The notes under the pieces were generated by a model. It saw nothing but the letters and a program-made list of their open reading frames with translations. It did no database searches and was not told the DNA's origin. The position numbers and the translations under genes are program-made. DNA of 57,966 nt from Bacteroidaceae bacterium (GTDB lineage Bacteria; Bacteroidota; Bacteroidia; Bacteroidales; Bacteroidaceae), in the NCBI GenBank assembly GCA_017621515.1, contig JAGASY010000085.1, positions 1 through 57,966 of the forward strand, written 5' to 3'. Shown here in pieces: positions 9,439 through 18,713 of the stretch (positions are counted from its first letter, which is position 1; the number at the start of each line of letters is the position of its first letter).

Positions 9439-9512
9439 AGCCTCTTGTCGGATTCGAACCAACGACCCCGAGATTACAAATCACGTGCTCTGGCCAACTG
9501 AGCTAAAGAGGC
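9439..9512 (-). tRNA. tRNA-Thr (anticodon TGT)
   Basis: On the minus strand a 74-nt cloverleaf starts GCCTCTTTAGCTCAG and ends AAGAGGC plus T73. The T arm has GGTTCGAATCC and the anticodon loop is TTTGTAA, giving TGT. No CCA is encoded. It follows the probable SRP RNA with a 4-nt gap, so the two are likely processed from one transcript. Confidence 0.93.
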
Positions 9513-9516
9513 GGGT

Positions 9517-9612
9517 GGGTAAGCGATCTACATCGCACCGCTACAACCTGCTACCTTTGCTGCGATCAAGCCCTGGAGGATTTACAGGGAGCTGGTCGTA
9601 TAGGACTTACCC
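9517..9612 (-). ncRNA. ffs: Probable small SRP RNA (4.5S-like)
   Basis: A 96-nt region on the minus strand is closed by GGGTAAG (9612-9606) pairing with CTTACCC (9523-9517). The interior has CAGG and AGCAG flanks, as in the Ffh-binding helix, and the 3' arm GTGCGATGTAGATCGC resembles that of 4.5S RNA. It has its own consensus promoter and lies less than 1 kb from ffh, the gene for its protein partner. The apical loop is not a plain GGAA tetraloop, so the call rests on context and overall shape. A covariance-model match would settle it. Confidence 0.65.
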
Positions 9613-9628
9613 ATGTTTTTAACGGCGG

Positions 9629-9659
9629 CAAAGGTACGACTATAAATCTAAAGAACAAA
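9629..9659 (-). promoter_or_regulatory. Promoter of SRP RNA/tRNA-Thr
   Basis: Minus-strand TTTG (9659-9656), 19 nt, then TACCTTTG (9636-9629) is an exact consensus match. It places the RNA start at about 9615-9622, next to the predicted 5' end of the structured RNA. Confidence 0.8.
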
Positions 9660-9760
9660 AAAATCGGTTCTTTTTTTAACAATAAACGCTATTTAATGTA
9701 TGGCAGCCCTATTTATCGGGATATTTTTCGTAATTTTGCGGGCAGAAAATATCGAGATAT

Positions 9761-10399
9761 ATGGAAGAATTTATCGTAAACCTTACAGGCGGTGCACTTG
9801 ACAACCTGAATTATTTTTGGATTATCTTATTTATGGCTATCGAAAGCTCATTCATCCCTTTTCCCTCAGAAGTTGTAATGATTCCAGCTGCATATATGGC
9901 GGCAGAAAAAGGAGAGATGAACATACCCATGATTATATTGTGCGGTACTATCGGAGCACTTATCGGAGCACTTGTGAATTATACGCTCGCCTATTTTCTC
10001 GGACGTCCTATTGTATATAAGTTCGCAAACAGCAGATTTGGACACATGTGTCTTATTGATCAGGAGAAAGTGGAAAAAGCAGAAGCTTATTTTGACAAGC
10101 ACGGTGTCATCTCTACGCTCATCGGTCGTATGATTCCGGCAATCCGCCAACTGATTTCGATTCCTGCCGGATTGGCTAAAATGAATATTTGGAAATTCAT
10201 GATTTACACCAGTCTCGGAGCCGGAGTGTGGAATGCCATATTAGTAGGTATAGGAATTGTGTTCCACACGCAAATCGGAAAAGATGAGCTTATAGGCATA
10301 ATATCACATTACAGCCATATAATAGGAGTGGCAGCCATTATACTTGTAATAGGCATTATAGCCTTTCTTGTTTATCAAGGCACGAAAAAGAACAAATAA
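9761..10399 (+). CDS. DedA family membrane protein
   Basis: The 212-residue protein has the DedA (SNARE-associated/VTT) pattern: an early membrane segment, ESSFIPFPSEVVMIPA at about residues 28-43, a hydrophobic re-entrant stretch, FLGRPIVYKF, and the family-diagnostic GRMIPAIRQLISIPAGLAKM (about 126-145), then two C-terminal helices. DedA proteins reside in the inner membrane and act in lipid-carrier recycling and membrane homeostasis. TAATTTTG about 22 nt before the ATG is a likely -7 box. The gene is followed after 26 nt by ffh. Confidence 0.92.
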   Translation: MEEFIVNLTGGALDNLNYFWIILFMAIESSFIPFPSEVVMIPAAYMAAEKGEMNIPMIILCGTIGALIGALVNYTLAYFLGRPIVYKFANSRFGHMCLIDQEKVEKAEAYFDKHGVISTLIGRMIPAIRQLISIPAGLAKMNIWKFMIYTSLGAGVWNAILVGIGIVFHTQIGKDELIGIISHYSHIIGVAAIILVIGIIAFLVYQGTKKNK

Positions 10400-10425
10400 A
10401 GAAAATAAAATCACATAGATAAAAT

Positions 10426-11775
10426 ATGTTTGAAAACTTAAGTGAACGTTTAGAACGTTCGTTCAAGATTCTGAAAGGTGAAGGAAAAATCACCGAGATA
10501 AATGTAGCAGAGACTCTCAAGGATGTACGCAAAGCTCTCCTTGAAGCGGATGTCAACTACAAAGTAGCCAAGACTTTCACTGACACAGTAAAGCAGAAGG
10601 CTCTCGGACAAGATGTGCTTACAGCCGTAAAGCCAAGCCAGCTGATGGTGAAAATCGTACATGACGAGCTGACTGAGCTAATGGGTAGTCAGGCCGTTGA
10701 ACTTAATCTCAAAGGACATCCAGCCATAGTACTTATGTCCGGTCTGCAAGGTTCAGGAAAGACTACATTTTCAGGAAAACTCGCTCTTCAGCAAAAAAGC
10801 AAAAAGAATAAGAAGCCTTTGCTTGTAGCGTGTGATGTCTATCGTCCGGCTGCTATTGAACAGCTGAAAGTAGTAGGCGAAAGCATAGGAGTGCCTGTTT
10901 ACAGTGAACCGGAGTCAAAGAATCCGGTAGAAATTGCGGAGAATGCTATACGGGAAGCACATGCAAAAGGTTATGACCTCGTCATCGTGGATACAGCTGG
11001 TCGTCTGGCTATCGACGAACAGATGATGAAAGAGATACAGAACATCAAACAAGCGATAAATCCGGATGAAACGCTGTTCGTGGTAGATTCCATGACTGGT
11101 CAGGATGCAGTAAATACGGCAAAAGAATTTAATGAACGTCTGGACTTTGACGGTGTCGTTTTGACAAAACTTGACGGAGACACACGTGGTGGTGCCGCAT
11201 TGTCTATCAGAACTGTGGTCAACAAGCCTATCAAATTTGTCGGAACCGGAGAAAAGATGGAAGCTATAGACGTATTCCATCCGGAGCGTATGGCTGACCG
11301 AATACTGGGAATGGGCGACATCGTTTCGTTTGTAGAACGTGCACAGGCACAATTTGACGAGAACGAAGCAAAAAAGCTGCAAAAGAAGATTGCAAAGAAC
11401 AAGTTCGACTACAACGATTTCCTTAATCAGATAAACCAAATCAAGAGAATGGGAAATATTAAGGAACTCGCCCAAATGATACCGGGTATAGGTAAACAGC
11501 TCAAAGATATTGACATTGATGACAACGCATTCAAAAGTGTAGAAGCAATGATCGGTTCAATGACTCCATACGAGCGAGAGCATCCTGAATGTATCAACCA
11601 AAGCAGAAAACTCAGAATAGCCAAAGGAAGCGGAAACTCAATTGAAGAAGTGAACAGAGTGACCAAACAATTTGACCAGATGAGAAAGATGATGAAGATG
11701 ATGTCTGGAAACAAAATGGCTGCAATGGCAAGCAGAATGCAAGGATTGAAACTTCCAGGAATGCCTAAAATGTGA
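10426..11775 (+). CDS. ffh: Signal recognition particle GTPase Ffh
   Basis: The 449-residue product binds SRP RNA and targets inner-membrane proteins to FtsY. It has the N domain (1-95), the G1 loop GLQGSGKTT at 106-114, DTAGR at 189-193, the [10 protein letters not shown] motif near 248, and a methionine-rich M domain ending [16 protein letters not shown]. Length is typical. The probable SRP RNA is just upstream on the other strand, so both components of the particle are encoded together here. It is placed between dedA and folD with short gaps, which suggests an operon. Confidence 0.97.
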   Translation: MFENLSERLERSFKILKGEGKITEINVAETLKDVRKALLEADVNYKVAKTFTDTVKQKALGQDVLTAVKPSQLMVKIVHDELTELMGSQAVELNLKGHPAIVLMSGLQGSGKTTFSGKLALQQKSKKNKKPLLVACDVYRPAAIEQLKVVGESIGVPVYSEPESKNPVEIAENAIREAHAKGYDLVIVDTAGRLAIDEQMMKEIQNIKQAINPDETLFVVDSMTGQDAVNTAKEFNERLDFDGVVLTKLDGDTRGGAALSIRTVVNKPIKFVGTGEKMEAIDVFHPERMADRILGMGDIVSFVERAQAQFDENEAKKLQKKIAKNKFDYNDFLNQINQIKRMGNIKELAQMIPGIGKQLKDIDIDDNAFKSVEAMIGSMTPYEREHPECINQSRKLRIAKGSGNSIEEVNRVTKQFDQMRKMMKMMSGNKMAAMASRMQGLKLPGMPKM

Positions 11776-11816
11776 CCTCATACAAGCCTGTAAAAACATA
11801 TCTAAACAAAAATACA

Positions 11817-12695
11817 ATGTTAATTGACGGAAAAGCAACAGCTGCTATAATTAAACAGGAGATTGCAAAGGAAGTGGAAGAAATCGTGGCAAACGGTGGC
11901 AAGCGTCCTCATCTTGCAGCAATTCTTGTCGGACATGACGGGGGCAGCGAAACGTATGTGAAAAATAAGGTCATAGCTTGTGAGGCATGCGGATTTACAT
12001 CTACACTCATACGTTATGAAAGTGATGTAACAGAAGAAGAGCTGTTGAAAAAGGTAGAAGAGCTTAATAATGATGCGGACATTGATGGATTTATCGTACA
12101 ATTACCGCTTCCGGCACATATATCAGAGCAGAAAGTGATAGAAGCTATCGACTATCGCAAAGATGTGGATGGATTTCACCCTATCAATGTGGGCAGAATG
12201 TCAATAGGACTTCCATGTTATATCTCTGCAACCCCCAATGGCATTCTCGAATTGCTGAAACGGTATAACATTGAAACAAAAGGTAAGAAATGCGTGGTAC
12301 TCGGACGTAGCAATATTGTAGGCAAACCAATGGCACAACTAATGATGCAGAAAAACTATCCGGGCGACACAACGGTCACAGTATGTCATAGCCACACAAA
12401 CAACATCAAGGAAGAATGCAGACAAGCTGACATTATTATTGCTGCTATCGGCATTCCAAACTTTCTTACTGCAGATATGGTCAAGGAAGGAGCTGTCGTA
12501 ATAGATGTGGGTACAACAAGAGTAAAAGATGAAACACGTAAAAGTGGTTTCAGACTTAACGGTGACGTTAAATTTGATGAGGTTGCACCGAAATGTTCTT
12601 ACATCACCCCTGTTCCGGGAGGAGTTGGTCCGATGACAATCTGTTCATTAATGAAAAACACATTGTCTGCCGGCAAAAAGGAATTTTATAAATAA
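11817..12695 (+). CDS. folD: Methylenetetrahydrofolate dehydrogenase/cyclohydrolase
   Basis: The start at 11817 ([16 protein letters not shown]) fits the family; the longer frame from 11772 overlaps the ffh stop and adds an unrelated 15 residues. The 292-residue enzyme interconverts methylene-, methenyl- and formyl-tetrahydrofolate. Seen are YVKNK with the catalytic lysine, [14 protein letters not shown], the nucleotide-binding [14 protein letters not shown], and the C-terminal [11 protein letters not shown]. It follows ffh by 41 nt and ends at a long hairpin. Confidence 0.96.
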   Translation: MLIDGKATAAIIKQEIAKEVEEIVANGGKRPHLAAILVGHDGGSETYVKNKVIACEACGFTSTLIRYESDVTEEELLKKVEELNNDADIDGFIVQLPLPAHISEQKVIEAIDYRKDVDGFHPINVGRMSIGLPCYISATPNGILELLKRYNIETKGKKCVVLGRSNIVGKPMAQLMMQKNYPGDTTVTVCHSHTNNIKEECRQADIIIAAIGIPNFLTADMVKEGAVVIDVGTTRVKDETRKSGFRLNGDVKFDEVAPKCSYITPVPGGVGPMTICSLMKNTLSAGKKEFYK

Positions 12696-12711
12696 AAACC
12701 AAACTAAAGTT

Positions 12712-12767
12712 ATTGGAGATTTATGTATGAACGCAGATTCCGGTTTTTTCATACATAAATCTCCAAT
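12712..12767. terminator. Bidirectional terminator-like hairpin between folD and the convergent gene
   Basis: A 19-bp perfect inverted repeat, 12712-12730 with 12749-12767, encloses an 18-nt loop between the convergent genes folD and the FemAB-like gene. No long T-run follows on either strand, so termination may rest on the long stem. Confidence 0.65.
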
Positions 12768-12776
12768 TTATCATAT

Positions 12777-13721
12777 TTACAATTGTATCTCGTAAGTATC
12801 GTAGCATACTCCCCTACCCCCAAAACCTTCTTTCTGGAAAATAAGACCTTCGTTAAGGATTGTACCTCCGCATTCTGTAGAAACACCAAAATCAAAATAT
12901 TTCCTCTCAGAATAAACTTCGGAAATTAATTTATAAATAAGTAAGTCGAGAGCACCAGAAGCTTTGCCAATCTTGCTTGCAGCAATATATTGTGTATGTA
13001 CAACATCACCAAAATCAAAAACAAGCGTGCCAGCAAGCATCTTTCCGTCAGAAGAAAGAACCGTAAATAGTTTTATTTTTTCAGGAAAATATCCGCATAA
13101 CAAACTAAGTTCCGCTACAGTATGTACAGGATGAACGGAATGACATTCACATAAGACATCATCGAGAATTGCCCAAAACTCCTCTAAATCTCCACCATTC
13201 ACGAACTCAAGATGCTCTCTATAAGCTTTTCTCAAACCTCCTTTTCTTGATTCTGTAAGTTTCAGAGGAGAAGAAAGAAGGACAGTAGAAGAAAGACCTC
13301 TACTCACAAGTTTTGCAGACATTCTGAACAAAGCATAAAGGTCATCTTCCGACGGATATTTTGCATATATATATGGTATAGGTTTATAAATAATACTTTT
13401 AGCGAAGAAACGGCTGCGATAATAATCGGATATGACTCTAAAAGCTTCCAATATCTGGTAGGAAGTTATTTTCGTATCCATTATGAATCCTCCGTAAGTA
13501 AGTCCTTGATGTGAATAGACTTTTTGCTCATTCGCACAGTAGTTGGCTGGAAAACATGCAATTATTCTATTTTTATCTTTAAGAACAATAGAGCAATCAG
13601 AAAACCGGTCTGAATGATATTCCATAAAACGGCGGTCAAATAAAAAAGTTCCGTTTTTAGAAGTTGAAACGAATGTATTCCATTCGTCATACATACTATC
13701 AGAATAAGGAATCAGTTCCAT
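12777..13721 (-). CDS. FemAB/BioF2-like acyltransferase
   Basis: The 314-residue protein starts MELIPYSDSMYDEWNTFVSTSKNGTF, a pattern seen at the N-terminus of FemAB-like proteins of the GNAT fold. The HQGLTYGGF segment (about 70-78) and the C-terminal DFGVSTECGGTILNEGLIFQKEGFGG (about 278-303) are also family-like; the latter resembles the substrate-binding end of peptidoglycan-bridge and polysaccharide acyltransferases. It overlaps the ketoisomerase gene by 23 nt, so the two are translated from one message. A role in acylating or aminoacylating a sugar made with the partner enzyme is an inference. Confidence 0.7.
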   Translation of the reverse strand: MELIPYSDSMYDEWNTFVSTSKNGTFLFDRRFMEYHSDRFSDCSIVLKDKNRIIACFPANYCANEQKVYSHQGLTYGGFIMDTKITSYQILEAFRVISDYYRSRFFAKSIIYKPIPYIYAKYPSEDDLYALFRMSAKLVSRGLSSTVLLSSPLKLTESRKGGLRKAYREHLEFVNGGDLEEFWAILDDVLCECHSVHPVHTVAELSLLCGYFPEKIKLFTVLSSDGKMLAGTLVFDFGDVVHTQYIAASKIGKASGALDLLIYKLISEVYSERKYFDFGVSTECGGTILNEGLIFQKEGFGGRGVCYDTYEIQL

Positions 13722-14160
13722 TTACCCAAATCTTAAATGTTTCATAATCGTTAATATATCCTTTTGGATTATATTCTTGTGATGCCAATACGACACATAC
13801 TGCATCTGAAGAGAAATTCCGAAGATGACACCAAACATTCGGTGCGATATATATCCCCCTCGATGGAGAATCCATAAAGAAAGTCTTGGACTCATACCCA
13901 TTATCTACAAGAATCTCAAAACTACCGTTCACAGGAAATACAACCTCTGCACATGTCTTGTGGGCATGACCTCCACGTGTTTTTCCATCCCCTACACCAT
14001 ATATCCAAAAGATACGTTTAATCTCAAACGGTAAATGCTTGTGTTCGGCAAAACACAAACAACCTCTATCATCCACAACCTTTGGTATATCCACAAAATT
14101 ACATAAGGGAGGCATATATAGTCTATTTATTCTATCCATATCAGTCTTTATTTTCTGCAA
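13699..14160 (-). CDS. WxcM/FdtA-like sugar 3,4-ketoisomerase
   Basis: The 153-residue cupin has DDRGCLCFAEHKHLPFEIKRIFWIYGV followed by RGGHAHK (about 62-68), the histidine pair used by dTDP-4-dehydro-6-deoxyglucose 3,4-ketoisomerases. PSRGIYIAPNVWCHLRNFS and a final YNPKGYINDYETF are also family-typical. The frame may start at 14160 or at the internal Met (MDRINRLYMPP) at 14139. The remaining dTDP-sugar genes are not in this window, so it is an orphan member with the FemAB-like gene. Confidence 0.82.
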   Translation of the reverse strand: MQKIKTDMDRINRLYMPPLCNFVDIPKVVDDRGCLCFAEHKHLPFEIKRIFWIYGVGDGKTRGGHAHKTCAEVVFPVNGSFEILVDNGYESKTFFMDSPSRGIYIAPNVWCHLRNFSSDAVCVVLASQEYNPKGYINDYETFKIWVNGTDSLF

Positions 14161-14183
14161 AGTTAAAACTTTTTCCTGATTTA

Positions 14184-14215
14184 TTTGTCCGATTCAAAAA
14201 ATAGATGTACCTTTG
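14184..14215 (+). promoter_or_regulatory. Promoter upstream of the structured RNA and tRNA-Ser
   Basis: TTTG (14184-14187), 20 nt, TACCTTTG (14208-14215) is an exact consensus match. The predicted start near 14222 coincides with the 5' arm of the structured segment at 14224. Confidence 0.8.
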
Positions 14216-14223
14216 CATTGCAA

Positions 14224-14298
14224 TTGACAGGGAGACCTTCCCAAAAGCTTAGAAGATAAGCTTGCGGAGAGAAAACCGCAGCAAAGAAGGGCTGTCAA
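14224..14298 (+). ncRNA. Candidate 75-nt structured RNA preceding tRNA-Ser
   Basis: TTGACAG (14224-14230) pairs with CTGTCAA (14292-14298). Inside, CCTTC can pair with GAAGG, and two hairpins follow: AAGCTTA/TAAGCTT around GAAGA, and GCGG/CCGC. The promoter fires directly at its 5' end and tRNA-Ser begins 16 nt after it. The fold is self-contained, unlike ordinary tRNA leader sequence. I do not recognise the class; it may be a small RNA or simply a processed leader. Confidence 0.45.
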
Positions 14299-14314
14299 GA
14301 TTCAGTGAAAATCC

Positions 14315-14400
14315 GGAAGGATGGGTGAGTGGCTGAAACCAGCAGTTTGCTAAACTGCCGTACGAATTTCGTACCGGGGGTTCGAATCCCCCTCCTTCCG
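14315..14400 (+). tRNA. tRNA-Ser (anticodon GCT)
   Basis: The 86-nt sequence starts GGAAGGA and ends TCCTTCC plus G73. The anticodon arm is GCAGT-TTGCTAA-ACTGC, giving GCT. The long variable arm CGTACGAATTTCGTACC shows a serine-type class II tRNA. Confidence 0.95.
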
Positions 14401-14435
14401 CTTATTTTCTGAATCTTTTTGTCTCCTCCAAGTAG

Positions 14436-14507
14436 GGCGCTTTCGTCTAGCGGCTAGGACACATGCCTCTCACGCATGGAACACGAGTTCGATTCTCGTA
14501 GGCGCTA
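14436..14507 (+). tRNA. tRNA-Glu (anticodon CTC), copy 1
   Basis: The 72-nt cloverleaf starts GGCGCTTTCGTCTAG, has the anticodon arm CATGC-CTCTCAC-GCATG and ends AGGCGCT plus A73. It is the first of two tandem near-identical copies. Confidence 0.94.
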
Positions 14508-14551
14508 CTGATACATTGAATATATTTAATGTATTGTCAAAACACCCAAAA

Positions 14552-14623
14552 GGCGTCTTCGTCTAGCGGCTAGGACACATGCCTCTCACGCATGGAACAC
14601 GAGTTCGATTCTCGTAGACGCTA
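14552..14623 (+). tRNA. tRNA-Glu (anticodon CTC), copy 2
   Basis: This copy is identical to the first over the D, anticodon and T arms. It differs in the acceptor stem (GGCGTCT with AGACGCT), where the changes keep the pairing. It is followed by a terminator. Confidence 0.94.
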
Positions 14624-14627
14624 CTGC

Positions 14628-14669
14628 AAGAAAGATACATCTAATTAAATAGGTGTATCTTTCTTTTTT
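14628..14669 (+). terminator. Terminator of the tRNA-Ser/Glu/Glu unit
   Basis: A 15-nt arm AAGAAAGATACATCT pairs with AGGTGTATCTTTCTT (one G-T pair) around an 8-nt loop, then TTTTTG follows. Confidence 0.85.
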
Positions 14670-14747
14670 GTATAAAGTATTTAAGGGCATATCAAAATTA
14701 ACAATGTTTCAGGGGTCAGTAGAAAATCAGTGTTTCGCTTCTAATAT

Positions 14748-14792
14748 CAAAAGAAAAGAGTGTATGCCAAAAATGGATTTGACATACACTCT
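14748..14792 (-). terminator. Terminator of gapA
   Basis: AGAGTGTATG (14757-14766) pairs with CATACACTCT (14783-14792). On the minus strand the stem is followed by TTTCTTTT. It lies 33 nt past the gapA stop. Confidence 0.75.
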
Positions 14793-14824
14793 AAATTTAT
14801 AATTATCTCAGTCCGAGAAAAATC

Positions 14825-15898
<1,074 letters not shown>

Positions 15899-16074
15899 TC
15901 AGTTACACACTTATCTCACCACAACAATAAAAACCGATGCGGATAGATAGTGTTAAAATTTATCCGCAATTACAATGATGTGCCGTTGAACATGCTACCA
16001 CCACCAACAACCCTATAATAAACATTATCATTGATAATATGCGTATCTTCATTGTTTTATTATTTTTACACGCA

Positions 16075-16103
16075 CAAAGTTACAAATAAATATTTTAACT
16101 TTG
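16075..16103. promoter_or_regulatory. Divergent -7 boxes for gapA and mscL
   Basis: CAAAGTTA at 16075-16082 reads TAACTTTG on the minus strand, toward gapA. TAACTTTG at 16096-16103 reads toward mscL. The two -7 boxes form a perfect 8-bp inverted repeat with a 13-nt spacer. Clear TTTG elements at -33 are missing for both. Confidence 0.55.
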
Positions 16104-16141
16104 CAAGTGAAACAAGAATATATTTAATTAAAGATAAAAAT

Positions 16142-16597
16142 ATGGGAAAATTTATTGAAGATTTTAAGGCTTTTGCCCTTAAAGGTAATGTTGTAGATAT
16201 GGCAGTCGGTGTGATTATCGGTGGAGCTTTCGGGAAAATAGTCACATCAGTTGTAAACGACATTATTATGCCACCGTTAGGACTTCTCATCGGAGGTGTA
16301 AACTTTTCAGATTTAAAGCTTACACTAAAAGATGCAGTACAAGAGATTAAAGACGAAAACGGAAATGTAATCACACAAGCCGCTGATGCAGTCACATTCA
16401 ATTATGGTGCATTTCTGCAAAACTGTATAGACTTTCTTATTATAGCTTTGGCTATATTCTTTTTGATTAAAGGAATAACTAAATTAACAGAACTACGTAA
16501 AAAGAAGGAGGCTGAAACCCCTGCTGCGCCACCGGCACCAAGCAAAGAAGAGTTACTACTCACAGAAATACGCGATTTGCTGAAAGAAAAGAAATAA
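16142..16597 (+). CDS. mscL: Large-conductance mechanosensitive channel
   Basis: The start at 16142 ([16 protein letters not shown]) gives 151 residues, the normal MscL length. The upstream extension of the frame is AT-rich and holds the promoter. TM1 has [21 protein letters not shown] (about 18-38), and TM2 spans about 98-117. The charged C-terminal helix ends [13 protein letters not shown]. The protein forms the pentameric pore that opens on hypo-osmotic shock. Confidence 0.96.
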   Translation: MGKFIEDFKAFALKGNVVDMAVGVIIGGAFGKIVTSVVNDIIMPPLGLLIGGVNFSDLKLTLKDAVQEIKDENGNVITQAADAVTFNYGAFLQNCIDFLIIALAIFFLIKGITKLTELRKKKEAETPAAPPAPSKEELLLTEIRDLLKEKK

Positions 16598-16608
16598 GCA
16601 ATAAAAAG

Positions 16609-16652
16609 ATAGCGAAGAAGAAATGTAAACAAGACATACTCTTCTTCGCTAT
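16609..16652. terminator. mscL terminator
   Basis: A 13-bp perfect stem (16609-16621 with 16640-16652) directly follows mscL by 12 nt. No long T-run follows. Confidence 0.65.
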
Positions 16653-16765
16653 TATAATATCGCCTTTTAAATCAAAACCTCCAATCGAGATTCAATGCTA
16701 CATCCGAATATATAAAATGGTATTTATTCAAGAAAACAAATGAATCAACCAATAGAAAAACAGAA

Positions 16766-17695
16766 TCAGATTATAAATCTTATAAACTCTTTTTTCACTC
16801 CTACCTCTATATTTCCGACATATTTAGTTTGCAGCATTCTGCCGTCAAGACTAATAGAAGCCTTTCCTACATCTACAAGCTTTATAGACGAAGTACGATA
16901 AGGATGCACATTTTTATAATTTAAGAAATGCCCTTTTCCAAGAAGCCAAAAGCCCTCAAAAAGTTGCCACCATTTAGGTCTCGTTATCACAGACATATCC
17001 AACAGTCCGTTATAAGGAACAGCATTGGGAGTCTGACCATATCCATGACAATTTCCTATGCATATTGACATAACCTCTTGAGAAAAAGATTCTTTTTCTA
17101 TTGCAAATTCAACATTAAAAGCTTTACGCTCAAAGATTTGGGCAATAGCAATGGAAACAGTAGAAAGACGCTTTGAACCTATAAAGCGCATGGCTTCATC
17201 TGTCAACTGCACAAGACGAGCACCAAGCCCGATATTTATACAATTCAAAAAGTATCTCTTTTGAGGAATATTATTTTCATCCGCAAAAGAGCACACACCT
17301 ATATCAATCAAACGTGTACGTCTCTCAATTATATTATTAATCAAACGTTTATAATCATCAACACCCATTCCCCAAAATCTTGCAAAGTCATTGCCTATTC
17401 CATTAGGAATAACAGCAAAAGCAAAATCTTCAGGAATATCAGAACAACCAAGTATTCCATTTATAGCATCATTCAAAGTTCCATCACCTCCAACAAGCAC
17501 AACTGTCCTATACCCATTGGTACACAGCATTGCCGCCAAACGCTCTACAGACCCAAAGCCTTCAGACTGCACAAAATCGTACTGGACACCACGCGACTCA
17601 ATATAAGTACGAATCATGTCCCACCGTTTATGTGCATTATAAGAACCTGCACGAGGACTATAAATAATGCCCCATCGTTCCTTAGCTGTTACCAT
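16766..17695 (-). CDS. Diacylglycerol kinase-family lipid kinase (YegS/BmrU-like)
   Basis: The 309-residue protein has IYSPRAGSYNAHKRW at the N-terminus (about 10-24), the catalytic-domain signature VLVGGDGTLNDAINGIL at about 66-82, and AVIPNGIGNDFARFWG near 93-108. These define the DAGK catalytic family that phosphorylates diacylglycerol or related lipids. The C-terminal beta-rich domain includes SISLDGRML. It lies 54 nt downstream of miaA on the same strand. The lipid substrate is not shown by the sequence. Confidence 0.9.
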   Translation of the reverse strand: MVTAKERWGIIYSPRAGSYNAHKRWDMIRTYIESRGVQYDFVQSEGFGSVERLAAMLCTNGYRTVVLVGGDGTLNDAINGILGCSDIPEDFAFAVIPNGIGNDFARFWGMGVDDYKRLINNIIERRTRLIDIGVCSFADENNIPQKRYFLNCINIGLGARLVQLTDEAMRFIGSKRLSTVSIAIAQIFERKAFNVEFAIEKESFSQEVMSICIGNCHGYGQTPNAVPYNGLLDMSVITRPKWWQLFEGFWLLGKGHFLNYKNVHPYRTSSIKLVDVGKASISLDGRMLQTKYVGNIEVGVKKEFIRFII

Positions 17696-17749
17696 ATCCG
17701 ATTATGTATTTTATTTTAGCTGGTTACACATTAAATTAAAATTCGGATG

Positions 17750-18691
17750 TCAATCCTTGCAATTATCCCGATTATAATCGTTCCACAAACGTTCAACAAT
17801 ACCCAAACGCTCATCCATAGGCAAAGAAGCATCAATCCAATTTATTTCAATGCCCCTCCGCTCCATGCCTCTGAACCATGTCATTTGTCTTTTCGCAAAC
17901 TGATGAATCGCAATTTCAAGCAGACGAACCATTTCTTCATAAGACATCTTTCCTATAACATACAATGTCAGATACTTATACTCAAGGCCATAGTAAATCA
18001 AATCATCTGGACTAACTCCTTTCTCAATAAGTCCTCTTATTTCATCCACCATACCTTCATCCAGTCTCTGCTTTAATCTTCTCGTAATCTTCTCGCGCCT
18101 CAAATCACGCTCAATATCAAGCCCTACAACAAGACTATTTATTTCAGGGAAATACCTGTCTTCAAGCGGAATCTTCGAACAATAGTCTTCTATTTCTATA
18201 GCCCTTATTGCACGTTGAACAGTATCCGTGTCAGTAGTATTATGCAAAGTCTTATACCCTTTAAGGATATCCGTAAGTTCCTCAAGCGTTTTGCCTTCAA
18301 GCGAAGCACGCAAAGCATGATTCTGAGGCACAGGACTCAAATGATACCCTCGAAGCACACTTTCAATATACAACCCTGTTCCACCACACAAAATAGGCAC
18401 CACATTTCGGGAACGTATATCATTGTATGCCTCCAAGAAATCATGCTGATACCTGAACACATTATATTTCTCTCCGGCATCTGCTATATCAATCAAATGA
18501 TAAGGCACTTTCTTACCCTCCACAATATAATCGTCCAAGTCTTTCCCCGTGCCAATATCCATTGCACGATATACCTGACGACTATCTGCGCTTATTATTT
18601 CTCCTCCTATATTAGAAGCCAAATGTGCGGCAAAAGCAGTTTTGCCGCACGCTGTAGGCCCAAGGATGGTGATCATTGATTTCATCATCAA
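17750..18691 (-). CDS. miaA: tRNA dimethylallyltransferase
   Basis: The 313-residue product adds a dimethylallyl group to A37 of tRNAs that read UNN codons. The P-loop GPTACGKTAFA is at about 11-21, followed by DSRQVYRAMDIGTGK (35-49) and the CGGTGLYIESVLRGY segment near 101-115. The RQMTWFRGM motif is near 273. A second in-frame Met pair (MMMKSMITILG) leaves the start uncertain by a few codons. It reads with pfkA upstream, 22 nt apart. Confidence 0.95.
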   Translation of the reverse strand: MMMKSMITILGPTACGKTAFAAHLASNIGGEIISADSRQVYRAMDIGTGKDLDDYIVEGKKVPYHLIDIADAGEKYNVFRYQHDFLEAYNDIRSRNVVPILCGGTGLYIESVLRGYHLSPVPQNHALRASLEGKTLEELTDILKGYKTLHNTTDTDTVQRAIRAIEIEDYCSKIPLEDRYFPEINSLVVGLDIERDLRREKITRRLKQRLDEGMVDEIRGLIEKGVSPDDLIYYGLEYKYLTLYVIGKMSYEEMVRLLEIAIHQFAKRQMTWFRGMERRGIEINWIDASLPMDERLGIVERLWNDYNRDNCKD

Positions 18692-18713
18692 AAGTCCCGA
18701 AAACTCTGTCTAT

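Noticed and set aside
9439..9512. tRNA-Thr as a phage or island attachment site
   Set aside because: No duplicate of the tRNA 3' end and no integrase were seen in the window.
10915..11475. 186-residue minus-strand frame
   Set aside because: It is antisense to ffh, whose GTPase motifs are unambiguous.
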